A stretch of DNA of 57,566 nt from Nitrospinaceae bacterium (GTDB lineage: Bacteria; Nitrospinota; Nitrospinia; Nitrospinales; JACRGP01). The notes beneath the pieces were generated by a model. It was not told where the DNA came from and did no database searches. It saw nothing but the letters and a program-made list of their open reading frames with translations. The DNA is taken from NCBI GenBank assembly GCA_029261555.1, contig JAJDBB010000048.1, forward strand, positions 1 through 57,566. Direction: 5' to 3'. The position numbers and the translations under genes are program-made. This document shows positions 35,180-43,133 of this stretch, one piece after another (position 1 is the stretch's first letter; every line of letters begins with the position of its first letter).

Positions 35180-35184
35180 CCAGG

Positions 35185-35324
35185 CCGGGGTAGCCCCCGG
35201 AGGCAATTAAAATGTTCCCCAAGGAGGCAGGCAAAAACTTTGACGAGATTAACAGGATAAATAATTCAAACAGCCAAAAGAAATTTTATTAAACCGTATC
35301 TCCTTAATCTTGTAAATCCTGTCT
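35185..35324. repeat. GC tip hairpin plus a GATTAACAGGAT-type inverted repeat after lptG
   Basis: A tip hairpin CCGGGG-TAGC-CCCCGG (35185-35200) lies five bases after the lptG stop. Further on GAGATTAACAGGAT (35245-35258) and AATCTTGTAAATCCTGTCT (35306-35324) form a loose inverted pair. This second word is of a kind seen repeated in many bacterial genomes. Confidence 0.6.
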
Positions 35325-35368
35325 AAAAGGTTTTCTGTGCATAAGGGATCTAAAACCAAAATCGAATC

Positions 35369-36292
35369 ATGCAAAAAATCGCGTCTATAGATATCGGAAC
35401 CAATACAGTCCGGCTCCTCGTTCTGGAACAGGGCGGCGGGGGCGAGATCAAGGTCGTCGCGTCGGACCAGATCATCGTTCGTTTGGGGGAGGGCATGGAC
35501 GCCGGGAATGGGCTTTTGCCGGCTCGCATGGATATCGCCGTGCAGGCGCTCGTCCGGTTCAAGCGAACTTGCGAGGATCACGGAGTGGCCTCCGTCTACG
35601 CCACGGCCACAAGCGCCGTGCGCGAAGCTCCGAACCGCGAGGAGTTTCTAAAGCGGGTCTTCGACGCTACCGGCCTACGGGTTCGAGTGATCCCCTGGGA
35701 GGAGGAAGCGCGAACCACTTTGCGCGGAGTGTTCTGGAAACTGCCCGTCGACGACCGGCCCTCGTTGTCTTTCGATATCGGCGGCGGAAGCACGGAATTC
35801 ATTTTGTCGCGCGGCGATCAAATGATTGATTGTGTGGGAACGAAGCTGGGCGCGGTGCGCCTGACGGAAAAATTTATCACCCAGGCGCCCACGGACCCCG
35901 GCGAATATGAAAAGCTCGCCGCTTATTTGAAAGAAGAATTGAAAAACGTCAGAGAAAAACTCTCGTCCCTGGCGCCGGAACGGATCATCGGCACGGCGGG
36001 CACGGCGACGACGCTGGCGGCGCTGGATCTCGGTCTGTTCCCTTACGATCCGGAAAAAGTCCACGGTCATTCGCTGTCTCTCGAACGGATCGAATCTCTG
36101 TCGCGCGATTTACGAAGCAAGACGCTTGAAGAAAGGCTCGCAATGAAACCTATCGAGCCGGGGCGCGAGGACCTGCTCGTCGCCGGAACGGCCATCGTTC
36201 TGGAAACTCTTTCCGCCTTCGGCGCCGCGGAGATGACGGTGAGCGACTACGGCTTGCGCGAAGGGATTCTGTTAGCGGCTCTGGGCGGGTAA
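35369..36292 (+). CDS. Ppx/GppA family phosphatase
   Basis: This 307-residue protein holds the ASKHA-fold signatures of exopolyphosphatase and pppGpp phosphohydrolase: IASIDIGTNTVRLLV at the start, YATATSAVREAPN with the conserved region, FDIGGGSTEFIL (the second phosphate-binding loop), and IGTAGTATTLAAL. It is the short form, without the C-terminal HD-like domain of E. coli Ppx, and cannot be assigned to polyphosphate or pppGpp by sequence alone. It is cytoplasmic and stands between repeat DNA and ilvB. Confidence 0.9.
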   Translation: MQKIASIDIGTNTVRLLVLEQGGGGEIKVVASDQIIVRLGEGMDAGNGLLPARMDIAVQALVRFKRTCEDHGVASVYATATSAVREAPNREEFLKRVFDATGLRVRVIPWEEEARTTLRGVFWKLPVDDRPSLSFDIGGGSTEFILSRGDQMIDCVGTKLGAVRLTEKFITQAPTDPGEYEKLAAYLKEELKNVREKLSSLAPERIIGTAGTATTLAALDLGLFPYDPEKVHGHSLSLERIESLSRDLRSKTLEERLAMKPIEPGREDLLVAGTAIVLETLSAFGAAEMTVSDYGLREGILLAALGG

Positions 36293-36296
36293 TTCG

Positions 36297-36325
36297 TTGA
36301 CAAGGCTTGCGCTATAAGTTATCGT
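36297..36325 (+). promoter_or_regulatory. Probable promoter of ilvB
   Basis: TTGACA (36297-36302), a 17-base spacer and TATCGT (36320-36325) lie 31 bases before the ilvB start. The -35 box begins four bases after the stop codon of the phosphatase gene. No leader peptide or attenuator is visible. Confidence 0.5.
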
Positions 36326-36355
36326 TTCCTCTTACCAAAAACCCAAAAAAAAACT

Positions 36356-38158
36356 ATGTCGACTAAAAATTCCACGGTAAAAAAATCCGCGAAAAAATCT
36401 AAAAAACCCTCGCCCAACGGAAAACCCATGAAGGGGAGGGACATCCTCGTAAAGGCGCTGGAGAACGAAGGCGTCGAGGTTATTTTCGGCTATCCGGGCG
36501 GCACCTCGATGGAAATCCATCAAGGCCTGACGCTGAGCAAAAAGATCCGCATGGTGCTTCCGCGCCACGAGCAGGGAGGAGCCTTTGCGGCGGTGGGATA
36601 CGCGCGCTCCACCGGAAGGGCGGGCGTTTGCCTGGCGACTTCGGGTCCCGGCGCGCTCAATCTGCTCACCGGCGTCATGGACGCCAAAATGGATTCCATT
36701 CCCTTGCTCGCTATCACCGGGCAGGTGCCGTCGCCCGTGCTGGGAAGCGACGCGTTCCAGGAAACGGACATCATGGGTTCCTCGTTCCCGCTGGTCAAAC
36801 ACAGTTACCAGGTTCTAGACGTCAACGACATTCCTCAAGTCGTCTGCGAGGCGATGCACATTGCCCAGACGGGTCGGCAGGGTCCGGTGCTGATCGATAT
36901 CCCGAAAAATATCCAGCAGCAGGAGACAATCCCGAATTTCGACGTGCGGTTCGACGTGGCGAGTTACAAACCAAATTTAAATCCCGCGCCTCAGCAAATC
37001 AAAAAAGCGGCGCACGCCATCGCAGAATCGAAACGGCCGTTGATTTACGCCGGCGGCGGCATTATGTCCTCGGGCGCTTCCAAGGAGTTGCGCGAATTCG
37101 TCAAGAAAACCGGGATCCCCATCACCAACACCGTGATGGGTCTGGGAACCTTTCCAACCGACGATCCGCTTTCCTTGCAAATGCTGGGGATGCACGGGGC
37201 GGTGTACGCCAACATCGCTATCAACAACGCCGACCTGGTAATCGCTCTCGGCGTCAGGTTCGACGACCGGGTCACCGGCAAGCTGGCGGAATTCTGCAAA
37301 AATGCGCAGTTCATCCAGGTCGATATCGACCCTGCGGAAATTAACAAGAACATCGCCATCGACGTCCCGGTTCAGGGCGACGTGAAAAAGGCCCTGCAGA
37401 TGCTCAACGCGCAGGTGAAATCCAAGACCAAGGAGATCAAACCCTGGCTGAAGCAAGTTCAGGGATGGAAAAAAGAGTTTCCTTTCCGTTACGATTTACA
37501 TAAAAACGATATCGTTCCGCAACACGTCATCGTGGAGGCGCGCAAGCTGGCGGACAAGGATGCGATTCTTTCGGTCGGCGTTGGCCAGCATCAAATGTGG
37601 TCGGCGCAGTACTGGACCTTTCGCGAACCGTTGTCCTGGCTGTGCTCCTCCGGATTGGGCGCGATGGGCTTTGGATTGCCGGCGGCCATGGGCGCCCAGG
37701 CGGCGTGGCCCAAACGGCAGGTGATCAACGTCGACGGCGACGGTAGTTTTTTGATGAACATTCAGGAATTGCAAACCCTGGTCACAGAAAACATTCCGGT
37801 AAAAACCATCGTGTTGAACAACGCCCACCTGGGAATGGTGGCGCAATGGGAAGACCGCTTCTACAAATCGATTCGCGGGCACACCTATCTGGGAGACGCC
37901 AACTTCGCGGAAATCGCCCACGCCTTCGGCGTGAAATCGGCCACTATTTCCAAGCCGGAAGAGGTCGTTCCAGCGCTGAAGAAAATGCTCAAGCACAAGG
38001 GCCCCTATGTGCTCGACGTAAAGTATCCTTATAACGACAAGAGCCGCGGACACGTGATGCCGATGATTCCCTCCGGGCACAGCTACCTGGACACGCTGGT
38101 CGACGAGACGCACAACCTGCGCGAGTACTGGAAAGAAAAGGGGATTGATCCTTCTTAA
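36356..38158 (+). CDS. ilvB: Acetolactate synthase, large subunit
   Basis: This 600-residue ThDP enzyme makes acetolactate and acetohydroxybutyrate for branched-chain amino acids. It has FGYPGGTSMEIHQGL and RHEQGGAFAAVGYARSTG with the catalytic Glu, the FAD region FDDRVTGKL, and the ThDP motif NVDGDGSFLMNIQEL (GDG...N). The N-terminus carries an extra 25 residues, Lys/Ser-rich (KKSAKKSKKPS), before MKGRDILVKAL, where an alternative start is possible. No small regulatory subunit gene (ilvN/ilvH) follows; the next gene overlaps by 14 bases and encodes a membrane glycosyltransferase. Confidence 0.92.
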   Translation: MSTKNSTVKKSAKKSKKPSPNGKPMKGRDILVKALENEGVEVIFGYPGGTSMEIHQGLTLSKKIRMVLPRHEQGGAFAAVGYARSTGRAGVCLATSGPGALNLLTGVMDAKMDSIPLLAITGQVPSPVLGSDAFQETDIMGSSFPLVKHSYQVLDVNDIPQVVCEAMHIAQTGRQGPVLIDIPKNIQQQETIPNFDVRFDVASYKPNLNPAPQQIKKAAHAIAESKRPLIYAGGGIMSSGASKELREFVKKTGIPITNTVMGLGTFPTDDPLSLQMLGMHGAVYANIAINNADLVIALGVRFDDRVTGKLAEFCKNAQFIQVDIDPAEINKNIAIDVPVQGDVKKALQMLNAQVKSKTKEIKPWLKQVQGWKKEFPFRYDLHKNDIVPQHVIVEARKLADKDAILSVGVGQHQMWSAQYWTFREPLSWLCSSGLGAMGFGLPAAMGAQAAWPKRQVINVDGDGSFLMNIQELQTLVTENIPVKTIVLNNAHLGMVAQWEDRFYKSIRGHTYLGDANFAEIAHAFGVKSATISKPEEVVPALKKMLKHKGPYVLDVKYPYNDKSRGHVMPMIPSGHSYLDTLVDETHNLREYWKEKGIDPS

Positions 38159-39899
38159 TACTTTGCCAGACCCTGAATTAAATCCAAACGAGGACGCGCT
38201 TTTCCTCAACCGTCCTCCTTCTTTTTTTCTTCTGCCTCTTTTTGCGCTTTGCCTGATCCTCTTTGTCTGGTCCGCTTCCCATTCCGACTTCAGCAAGCGT
38301 GAAGCCCGCGAAGCCCTCCCCATCGTCAAAATGTACAATGGAGAGGGATACTTTCTCGCCAAACTGAACGAAAAAAAAATCCGAACCAAGCCGCCTCTGT
38401 TCTACTGGTCCGGCCTTACGCTGGCGAAACTTTCCGGCGGCCCGGGCGATCTGGCGATCCGCATGACGTCCGTGTTCGCGGGGGTCGGAACGCTGTGCCT
38501 TACCTGGGCGCTGGGAACCTGGCTGTTCTCGCCGCTGGCCGCGCTGTTTTCCGTTTTGATTCTCGCTACCTGCTGGCGCTTCGCCTTCCTGGCCAGCCAT
38601 GCGCGCATCGACATGGAGCTGGCGTTTTTCACCATGCTGGCCCTGGCCGCCGCCTGGCAAATGCTTCACGGCGCAAATGAATCGCGTCGCAAAAAAGCCG
38701 GTTGGGTTGCGGCGCTCGCCATGGGCCTTGCGGTGTTGACCAAAGGTCCGTTCGGTTTACTCCTTCCCGTCGTCGCGTTGATCGCTTACGCGTGGAAGAA
38801 AAATTATTCCATTCCTTGGTTTCGATTCGTCTGGGTTTCCGTGGCGGTGATTTCGATCTGGCTGGTTCCCGGTTACCTGTTCGGCGGCGAGGAATTTCGC
38901 GCCATGATCTATAACGAAACCGTTGGCCGCGCCACAGGCACGACGACCGCGCAACTCCACCGCGAAGCGTTTTATTATTACATTCCGCAAATTTTTGCCG
39001 GACTGGCGCCCTGGAGTTTTTTTCTCCCACTGGTTTTGTGGTTCTATTTCAAAAACCCGGAACGCGATCCCAACTGCCGCTACCCCGCGCTGGCCGCTGT
39101 TTCCATTTTTATTTTTCTTTCGGTCCTGCCGGGCAAGCGCGGCGACTACCTGCTTCCGCTCTATCCATTCGCGGCCCTGATGCTGGGGGAGTTTTTTGCG
39201 CGGCCACCCATCGAGGATAAAAAAACGCAAAAAGGGTTTTTCGTTTCCGCCCTGCCATTGGTATTTTTGGCGACGGTGTTGGCTCTGGGCCTGCTTGTGG
39301 CCAAGGCGTTTCCGCACGTGGACCCGGCGTATTTAAAATGGATGGCGGACAAGGATCGGGTGGTGGGGCTGGATCTCATCGAAAACGATTTGCCGTCGGC
39401 GCCGGTTCTTATCGGCGCTGGACTGGCCTTGCTCGCCGCCGGGTTTCGGCTGTTTTTATCGGGCAAGCGGGGTGCGCGGCGCGAGATTTGTGTGGGAGTG
39501 GCGGGGTTTATGTTTTTATGTTATTTCATCGTTTACGGATCGGGCGCGGACGCCGTGAACCGTTACAACTCGCTCAAACCCTTCGCGGAAAAAGTCCGGC
39601 AGGTCGCGGCGGGTGGGACGATTTACCTGGCCGGGTCGTACCGGGAGAACCTGGCGTATTACGTTGGCCTACCGGTGAGAAGCGAAACACCCGAAACCGC
39701 GTTCCACTATGCACTGACCCAACCCAAAATTTTCGTGCTGATAAAATCGCACGTGGCGGAAATATTTTTGAAGAACATTCCCGACCTGAAACCCGTAGCG
39801 GAAACCGAAGGCCTGTTTTTGAATTACCAGTTGATCGCCCGCCAGCCACTCGCCGTGAGGGCAACCGGCGAGGCACCGGGACCAGCGGTTGGCGAATGA
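38145..39899 (+). CDS. GT39/ArnT-like membrane glycosyltransferase with a repeat-derived C-terminus
   Basis: This is a polytopic GT-C protein of 584 residues. It opens with one helix and then the first periplasmic loop, SKREAREALPIVKMYNGEGY, followed by TKPPLFYW, the ArnT-like acceptor/lipid-site motif. Further motifs are ASHARIDMELAFFTMLALA and FLSVLPGKRGDYLLPLYPF, both usual for the family. It should move a lipid-linked sugar onto lipid A or a protein in the periplasm. The TTG at 38145 overlaps ilvB; a TTG at 38163 is another option. The tail RQPLAVRATGEAPGPAVGE comes from the dispersed repeat, which also gives the TGA stop (GTTGGCGAATGA). Confidence 0.85.
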   Translation: MILLNTLPDPELNPNEDALFLNRPPSFFLLPLFALCLILFVWSASHSDFSKREAREALPIVKMYNGEGYFLAKLNEKKIRTKPPLFYWSGLTLAKLSGGPGDLAIRMTSVFAGVGTLCLTWALGTWLFSPLAALFSVLILATCWRFAFLASHARIDMELAFFTMLALAAAWQMLHGANESRRKKAGWVAALAMGLAVLTKGPFGLLLPVVALIAYAWKKNYSIPWFRFVWVSVAVISIWLVPGYLFGGEEFRAMIYNETVGRATGTTTAQLHREAFYYYIPQIFAGLAPWSFFLPLVLWFYFKNPERDPNCRYPALAAVSIFIFLSVLPGKRGDYLLPLYPFAALMLGEFFARPPIEDKKTQKGFFVSALPLVFLATVLALGLLVAKAFPHVDPAYLKWMADKDRVVGLDLIENDLPSAPVLIGAGLALLAAGFRLFLSGKRGARREICVGVAGFMFLCYFIVYGSGADAVNRYNSLKPFAEKVRQVAAGGTIYLAGSYRENLAYYVGLPVRSETPETAFHYALTQPKIFVLIKSHVAEIFLKNIPDLKPVAETEGLFLNYQLIARQPLAVRATGEAPGPAVGE

Positions 39900-39925
39900 A
39901 AATTTCTTTCTAAATCGGCAACGAC
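39838..39925 (+). repeat. Degenerate 5' part of the dispersed repeat across the GT39 stop codon
   Basis: GCCCGCCAGCCACTCGCCGT, then an imperfect tip CCGGCGAGGCACCGG (39865-39879), GACCAGCGGTTGGCGAATGA and ATTTCTTTCTAA match in order the repeat 5' halves at 29051 and 42955. The remaining gap (39926-40146) is AT-rich and holds the chemoreceptor promoter. Confidence 0.65.
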
Positions 39926-40001
39926 ACTATCATTTTCCACCGATTGGAATTTATTAGCGTTTGTAATTAAGGGCGCAAATATCGATCAAACAAAAAGCGC
40001 T

Positions 40002-40029
40002 TGCAAAAATTGTGTTTGTCTCTATAGTA
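40002..40029 (+). promoter_or_regulatory. Possible promoter of the chemoreceptor gene
   Basis: TTGCAA (40002-40007), a 16-base spacer and TATAGT (40024-40029) lie about 118 bases before the chosen start codon, in AT-rich DNA. Confidence 0.4.
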
Positions 40030-40146
40030 GTTACATTCGAAATTAAGGTTATTTTATAACCGGTCTTTTAATTGGCCGGGTTCATGAGCTATTTATCCGG
40101 CGCCTCCTGGGCGCGCGTTTTTATTAATCAGGCCGAGGGATGGATA

Positions 40147-42954
40147 ATGCAACACTTTAACGAAGCTCCAGGCGGTAATTTTGAGAACCGGGAATCGTCT
40201 TCTTTTTTGGGAAATCTTTCCATCAAACAAAAAATTTTCGGCAGCCTGACCTTTTTGATTCTGGTCGTGGTCCTGTCGTCGAGCGTGATCATTTATTCCT
40301 TACAAGAAGCGGGCAACGACACCGACATCACCGACGCCTTCGGACGCCAGAGAATGCTGAGCCAGGCCATGGGGAAATCCGCCCTGGGCTACGCCATCGC
40401 CAAAAGCCGAAAAAGGGTGATCGAAAAGGAGATAACCAATCTCGACCGTTACATCACCCAGATGCGCGGAACGTTTGCGCAAATGATCGTGACCCCGGCA
40501 AAAAAAGCCGGCTTGGCCATCAGCATGAATCCGGTCAAGGAGGCGCATCCGGCCATCCCTTATCCCGCCACCTTCACGCGCCTGGTGAATACCAAGTTTG
40601 GCGACAGTGAATTTAACATCGATATCATCGCCGAGGAACCCATCAATCCCAGGCAAAACCTTCAAAGCCCCCTGGATCGCGAAGCCAACGAATTTTTAAA
40701 ACAATATCCGGACAAACTGTTTTCCAACGTCTATGAGGGCAACGATAAACTTTATTTTAGCCTGTACTCCGCGGACAAGGCGACGGTGGCTTCTTGCTCC
40801 AACTGCCATTCGGCCATGATGGGAAAAAAATTCCAGGTTGGGGACACGCTGGGAATCCGGCATTACAAAATGGTATTTTCCAACGACGTGGCATTGGGCC
40901 GCGCCGAGTTGAAAGCCAGCCTGGACGAATATAAAAGAGCCAAAACCGTATTTGAGAAAACCCTGCAGGCCATGAAATCCGGCGGGCAGTACCCCGCCGA
41001 CCTGGACATGATCAATTTCAAAGCGGTGGAAGCGATTGCCGATCCCGCGATCCAGGCAAAGATCCTTGAAACCCAGGGGGATTTTAAAAAATTTATCGGC
41101 GTGGTGGACTCCCTTTTGAGTTCGGAAGTCAATTCCCCACCCTACCGCAGCGCCCAGCAGGGCATATTGATCGAATCCAATCGTTTAAGAAATAAAAGCC
41201 ACGAGCTGGTTGTGTTATTTACGGCCTTGGCCAATCAGAACCAGACGGCCATCCGCAACGCTTCAATGTTTTCCGGTTTGATCGTTCTTGCCGTGGTATT
41301 GGCGATCGGGTATTTTCTGGCGCGCTCGGTCATTCGACCCATGATCCGGATTTCCCGAGCGCTGGAGGGCTCCGCGGGCGGGAACCTGCAACAGGAAAAC
41401 CTGTCCGTAACCACAAACGACGAGGTGGGAGCCTTGTGCCGGTCGTTCAATCATTTGATGGGCGGACTCAAAACTTACATGGGCCAGGCTCAGGAAATTT
41501 TGTCCGGCAACCTCCAGGGCGCGGAAGACGAGTTGGAAGGCGAGTTTCAATCTTCGTTGGAACAAATGACCGAACAAGCCGTCGAGAAAAAGAAAGCCGA
41601 AAACGAAGCGGCGCGTGTGATGTGCATGATGGAGAACAATCCGACGAACATCATCTTCGCCGATCGCGACCTCAACATTCAATACATGAACCCGGCGTCC
41701 AGGAAAACCCTGCAGAAAATCGAAAAACTGCTGTCGGTTTCGGTAGACGATTTGATCGGAAAGTCCATCGACGCGTTCCATCAAAACTCCGAAAAACTCG
41801 ACAAGGTCTATTCCAACCCCAAAAACCTGCCGCACGAGACGGACATTCAGCTGGGACCGGAAACCCTGCATCTGAATGTGTCGGCGATTTACGACCAGGA
41901 CCAGAACTACATCGGGCCTATGACCACTTGGGAAATCATCACCGCAAAGCTGGCGGCGGAGCAGAAGGCGCGGGACATGGCGGAGCGGGAGCACGACCAG
42001 GGGGAGGAGCTGAAGATCAAGGTGGACAGTATGCTTACGGTGGTGCAGGCGGCGTCCGAAGGCGATTTGACGCACGAGGTGACGGTGGGCGGAGACGACG
42101 CCATTGGCCAGATGGGCGCCGGGTTGAAGCGCCTGCTGGAGAATTTGCGGTCCAGCATTTCGCAGATAGATATGAACGCGCAGAACCTGGCGAGCGCGTC
42201 CCAGCAGTTGACTTCGGTGAGCCACGAGTTGGCGAGCAACTCCGAGGAGACTTCGGCGCAGGCGGACGTGGTGTCCTCGGCGTCGCGCGAGGTGAGCAAG
42301 AACGTGGATACGGTAGCGACGGGGGCGGAGGAGATCAACGCGAGTATTCAGGAGATCGCGAAGAATTCACACGAAGCGGCGCACATCGCGTCGAACGCGG
42401 TGGCGGTGGCGGAGTCGACCAACGAGACGGTGGCCAAGCTGGGCGAGAGTTCCGCGGAGATCGGCGAGGTGATCAAGGTGATCGACTCGATCGCGGAGCA
42501 GACCAACCTTTTGGCGTTGAACGCGACGATCGAGGCGGCGCGCGCGGGCGAGGCGGGCAAGGGATTCGCCGTGGTGGCTAACGAGGTCAAGGAGCTGGCG
42601 AAGGAGACCGGCAAGGCGACGGAGGACATTGGCAGGAAGATTCAGGCGATCCAGGGGGACGCCAAAAGCGCGGTGGAGGCGATCCGGGAGATCGCGGGGG
42701 TGATCGGAAAGATCAACGAGATTTCGACGACCATAGCCAGCGCGGTGGAGGAACAGACGGCGACGACGGCAGAGATCGGGCGGAACATATCCGAGGCGGC
42801 GCACGGAAGCGGGGAGATCAGCCACAACATCAACTCGGTGGCGGAGGCGGCGCAGAGCGGAGCGGCGGGAGCCGGCGAGGCGCAGGGAGCGGCGGCGCAG
42901 TTGTCCACGATGGCCCTGGAACTCAAAACCCTTGTCGGACAGTTTAAATGCTGA
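40147..42954 (+). CDS. Methyl-accepting chemotaxis protein with a periplasmic CxxCH heme-type sensor
   Basis: The start is the ATG at 40147, six bases after GAGGGA; an ATG 75 bases upstream is in frame. Helix 1 spans about 29-51. The periplasmic domain (52-372) starts with AFGRQRMLSQAMGKSALGYA, like the P-box region of PilJ/NarX-type sensors, and then has a Tll0287-like (DUF3365) part with SCSNCHSAM (Cys217, Cys220, His221), a c-type heme motif. Helix 2 (375-393) is followed by HAMP, a PAS domain (about 505-605), a second HAMP and the signalling domain (about 690-935) with AEQTNLLALNATIEAARAGE. A redox or gas-sensing role is inferred. From about 41945 codons become much more G/C-ending than before. 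Confidence 0.9.
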   Translation: MQHFNEAPGGNFENRESSSFLGNLSIKQKIFGSLTFLILVVVLSSSVIIYSLQEAGNDTDITDAFGRQRMLSQAMGKSALGYAIAKSRKRVIEKEITNLDRYITQMRGTFAQMIVTPAKKAGLAISMNPVKEAHPAIPYPATFTRLVNTKFGDSEFNIDIIAEEPINPRQNLQSPLDREANEFLKQYPDKLFSNVYEGNDKLYFSLYSADKATVASCSNCHSAMMGKKFQVGDTLGIRHYKMVFSNDVALGRAELKASLDEYKRAKTVFEKTLQAMKSGGQYPADLDMINFKAVEAIADPAIQAKILETQGDFKKFIGVVDSLLSSEVNSPPYRSAQQGILIESNRLRNKSHELVVLFTALANQNQTAIRNASMFSGLIVLAVVLAIGYFLARSVIRPMIRISRALEGSAGGNLQQENLSVTTNDEVGALCRSFNHLMGGLKTYMGQAQEILSGNLQGAEDELEGEFQSSLEQMTEQAVEKKKAENEAARVMCMMENNPTNIIFADRDLNIQYMNPASRKTLQKIEKLLSVSVDDLIGKSIDAFHQNSEKLDKVYSNPKNLPHETDIQLGPETLHLNVSAIYDQDQNYIGPMTTWEIITAKLAAEQKARDMAEREHDQGEELKIKVDSMLTVVQAASEGDLTHEVTVGGDDAIGQMGAGLKRLLENLRSSISQIDMNAQNLASASQQLTSVSHELASNSEETSAQADVVSSASREVSKNVDTVATGAEEINASIQEIAKNSHEAAHIASNAVAVAESTNETVAKLGESSAEIGEVIKVIDSIAEQTNLLALNATIEAARAGEAGKGFAVVANEVKELAKETGKATEDIGRKIQAIQGDAKSAVEAIREIAGVIGKINEISTTIASAVEEQTATTAEIGRNISEAAHGSGEISHNINSVAEAAQSGAAGAGEAQGAAAQLSTMALELKTLVGQFKC

Positions 42955-43132
42955 CCGCCAGCGTGACGCTGGACCCGGTGGTTGGCGATTGAAAGATTTC
43001 TTTCAATTCGAACTCCAACCCATCGAACTTTCGTTTTTGCATTTGAGTTGCGGACTCTCCCAAACGCGTAACGCCTGCCGTATAAGTTGCGCCTAATTCC
43101 TCCGGGCGTTGCCCGGCCAGCGTGAGGCCGGC
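42955..43132 (+). repeat. Near-complete copy of the dispersed hairpin repeat between the chemoreceptor gene and pheS
   Basis: It has the 5' tip CCAGCG-TGA-CGCTGG (42958-42972), CCCGGTGGTTGGCGATTGA, a nine-base AT stem ATTGAAAGA-TT-TCTTTCAAT (42988-43007), ACTCCAACCC, GCATTTGAGTTGC, GCCGTATAAGTTGCGCC and the 3' tip CCGGGC-GTT-GCCCGG (43102-43116). It fills the whole space between the two convergent stop codons. Confidence 0.85.
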
Positions 43133-43133
43133 G

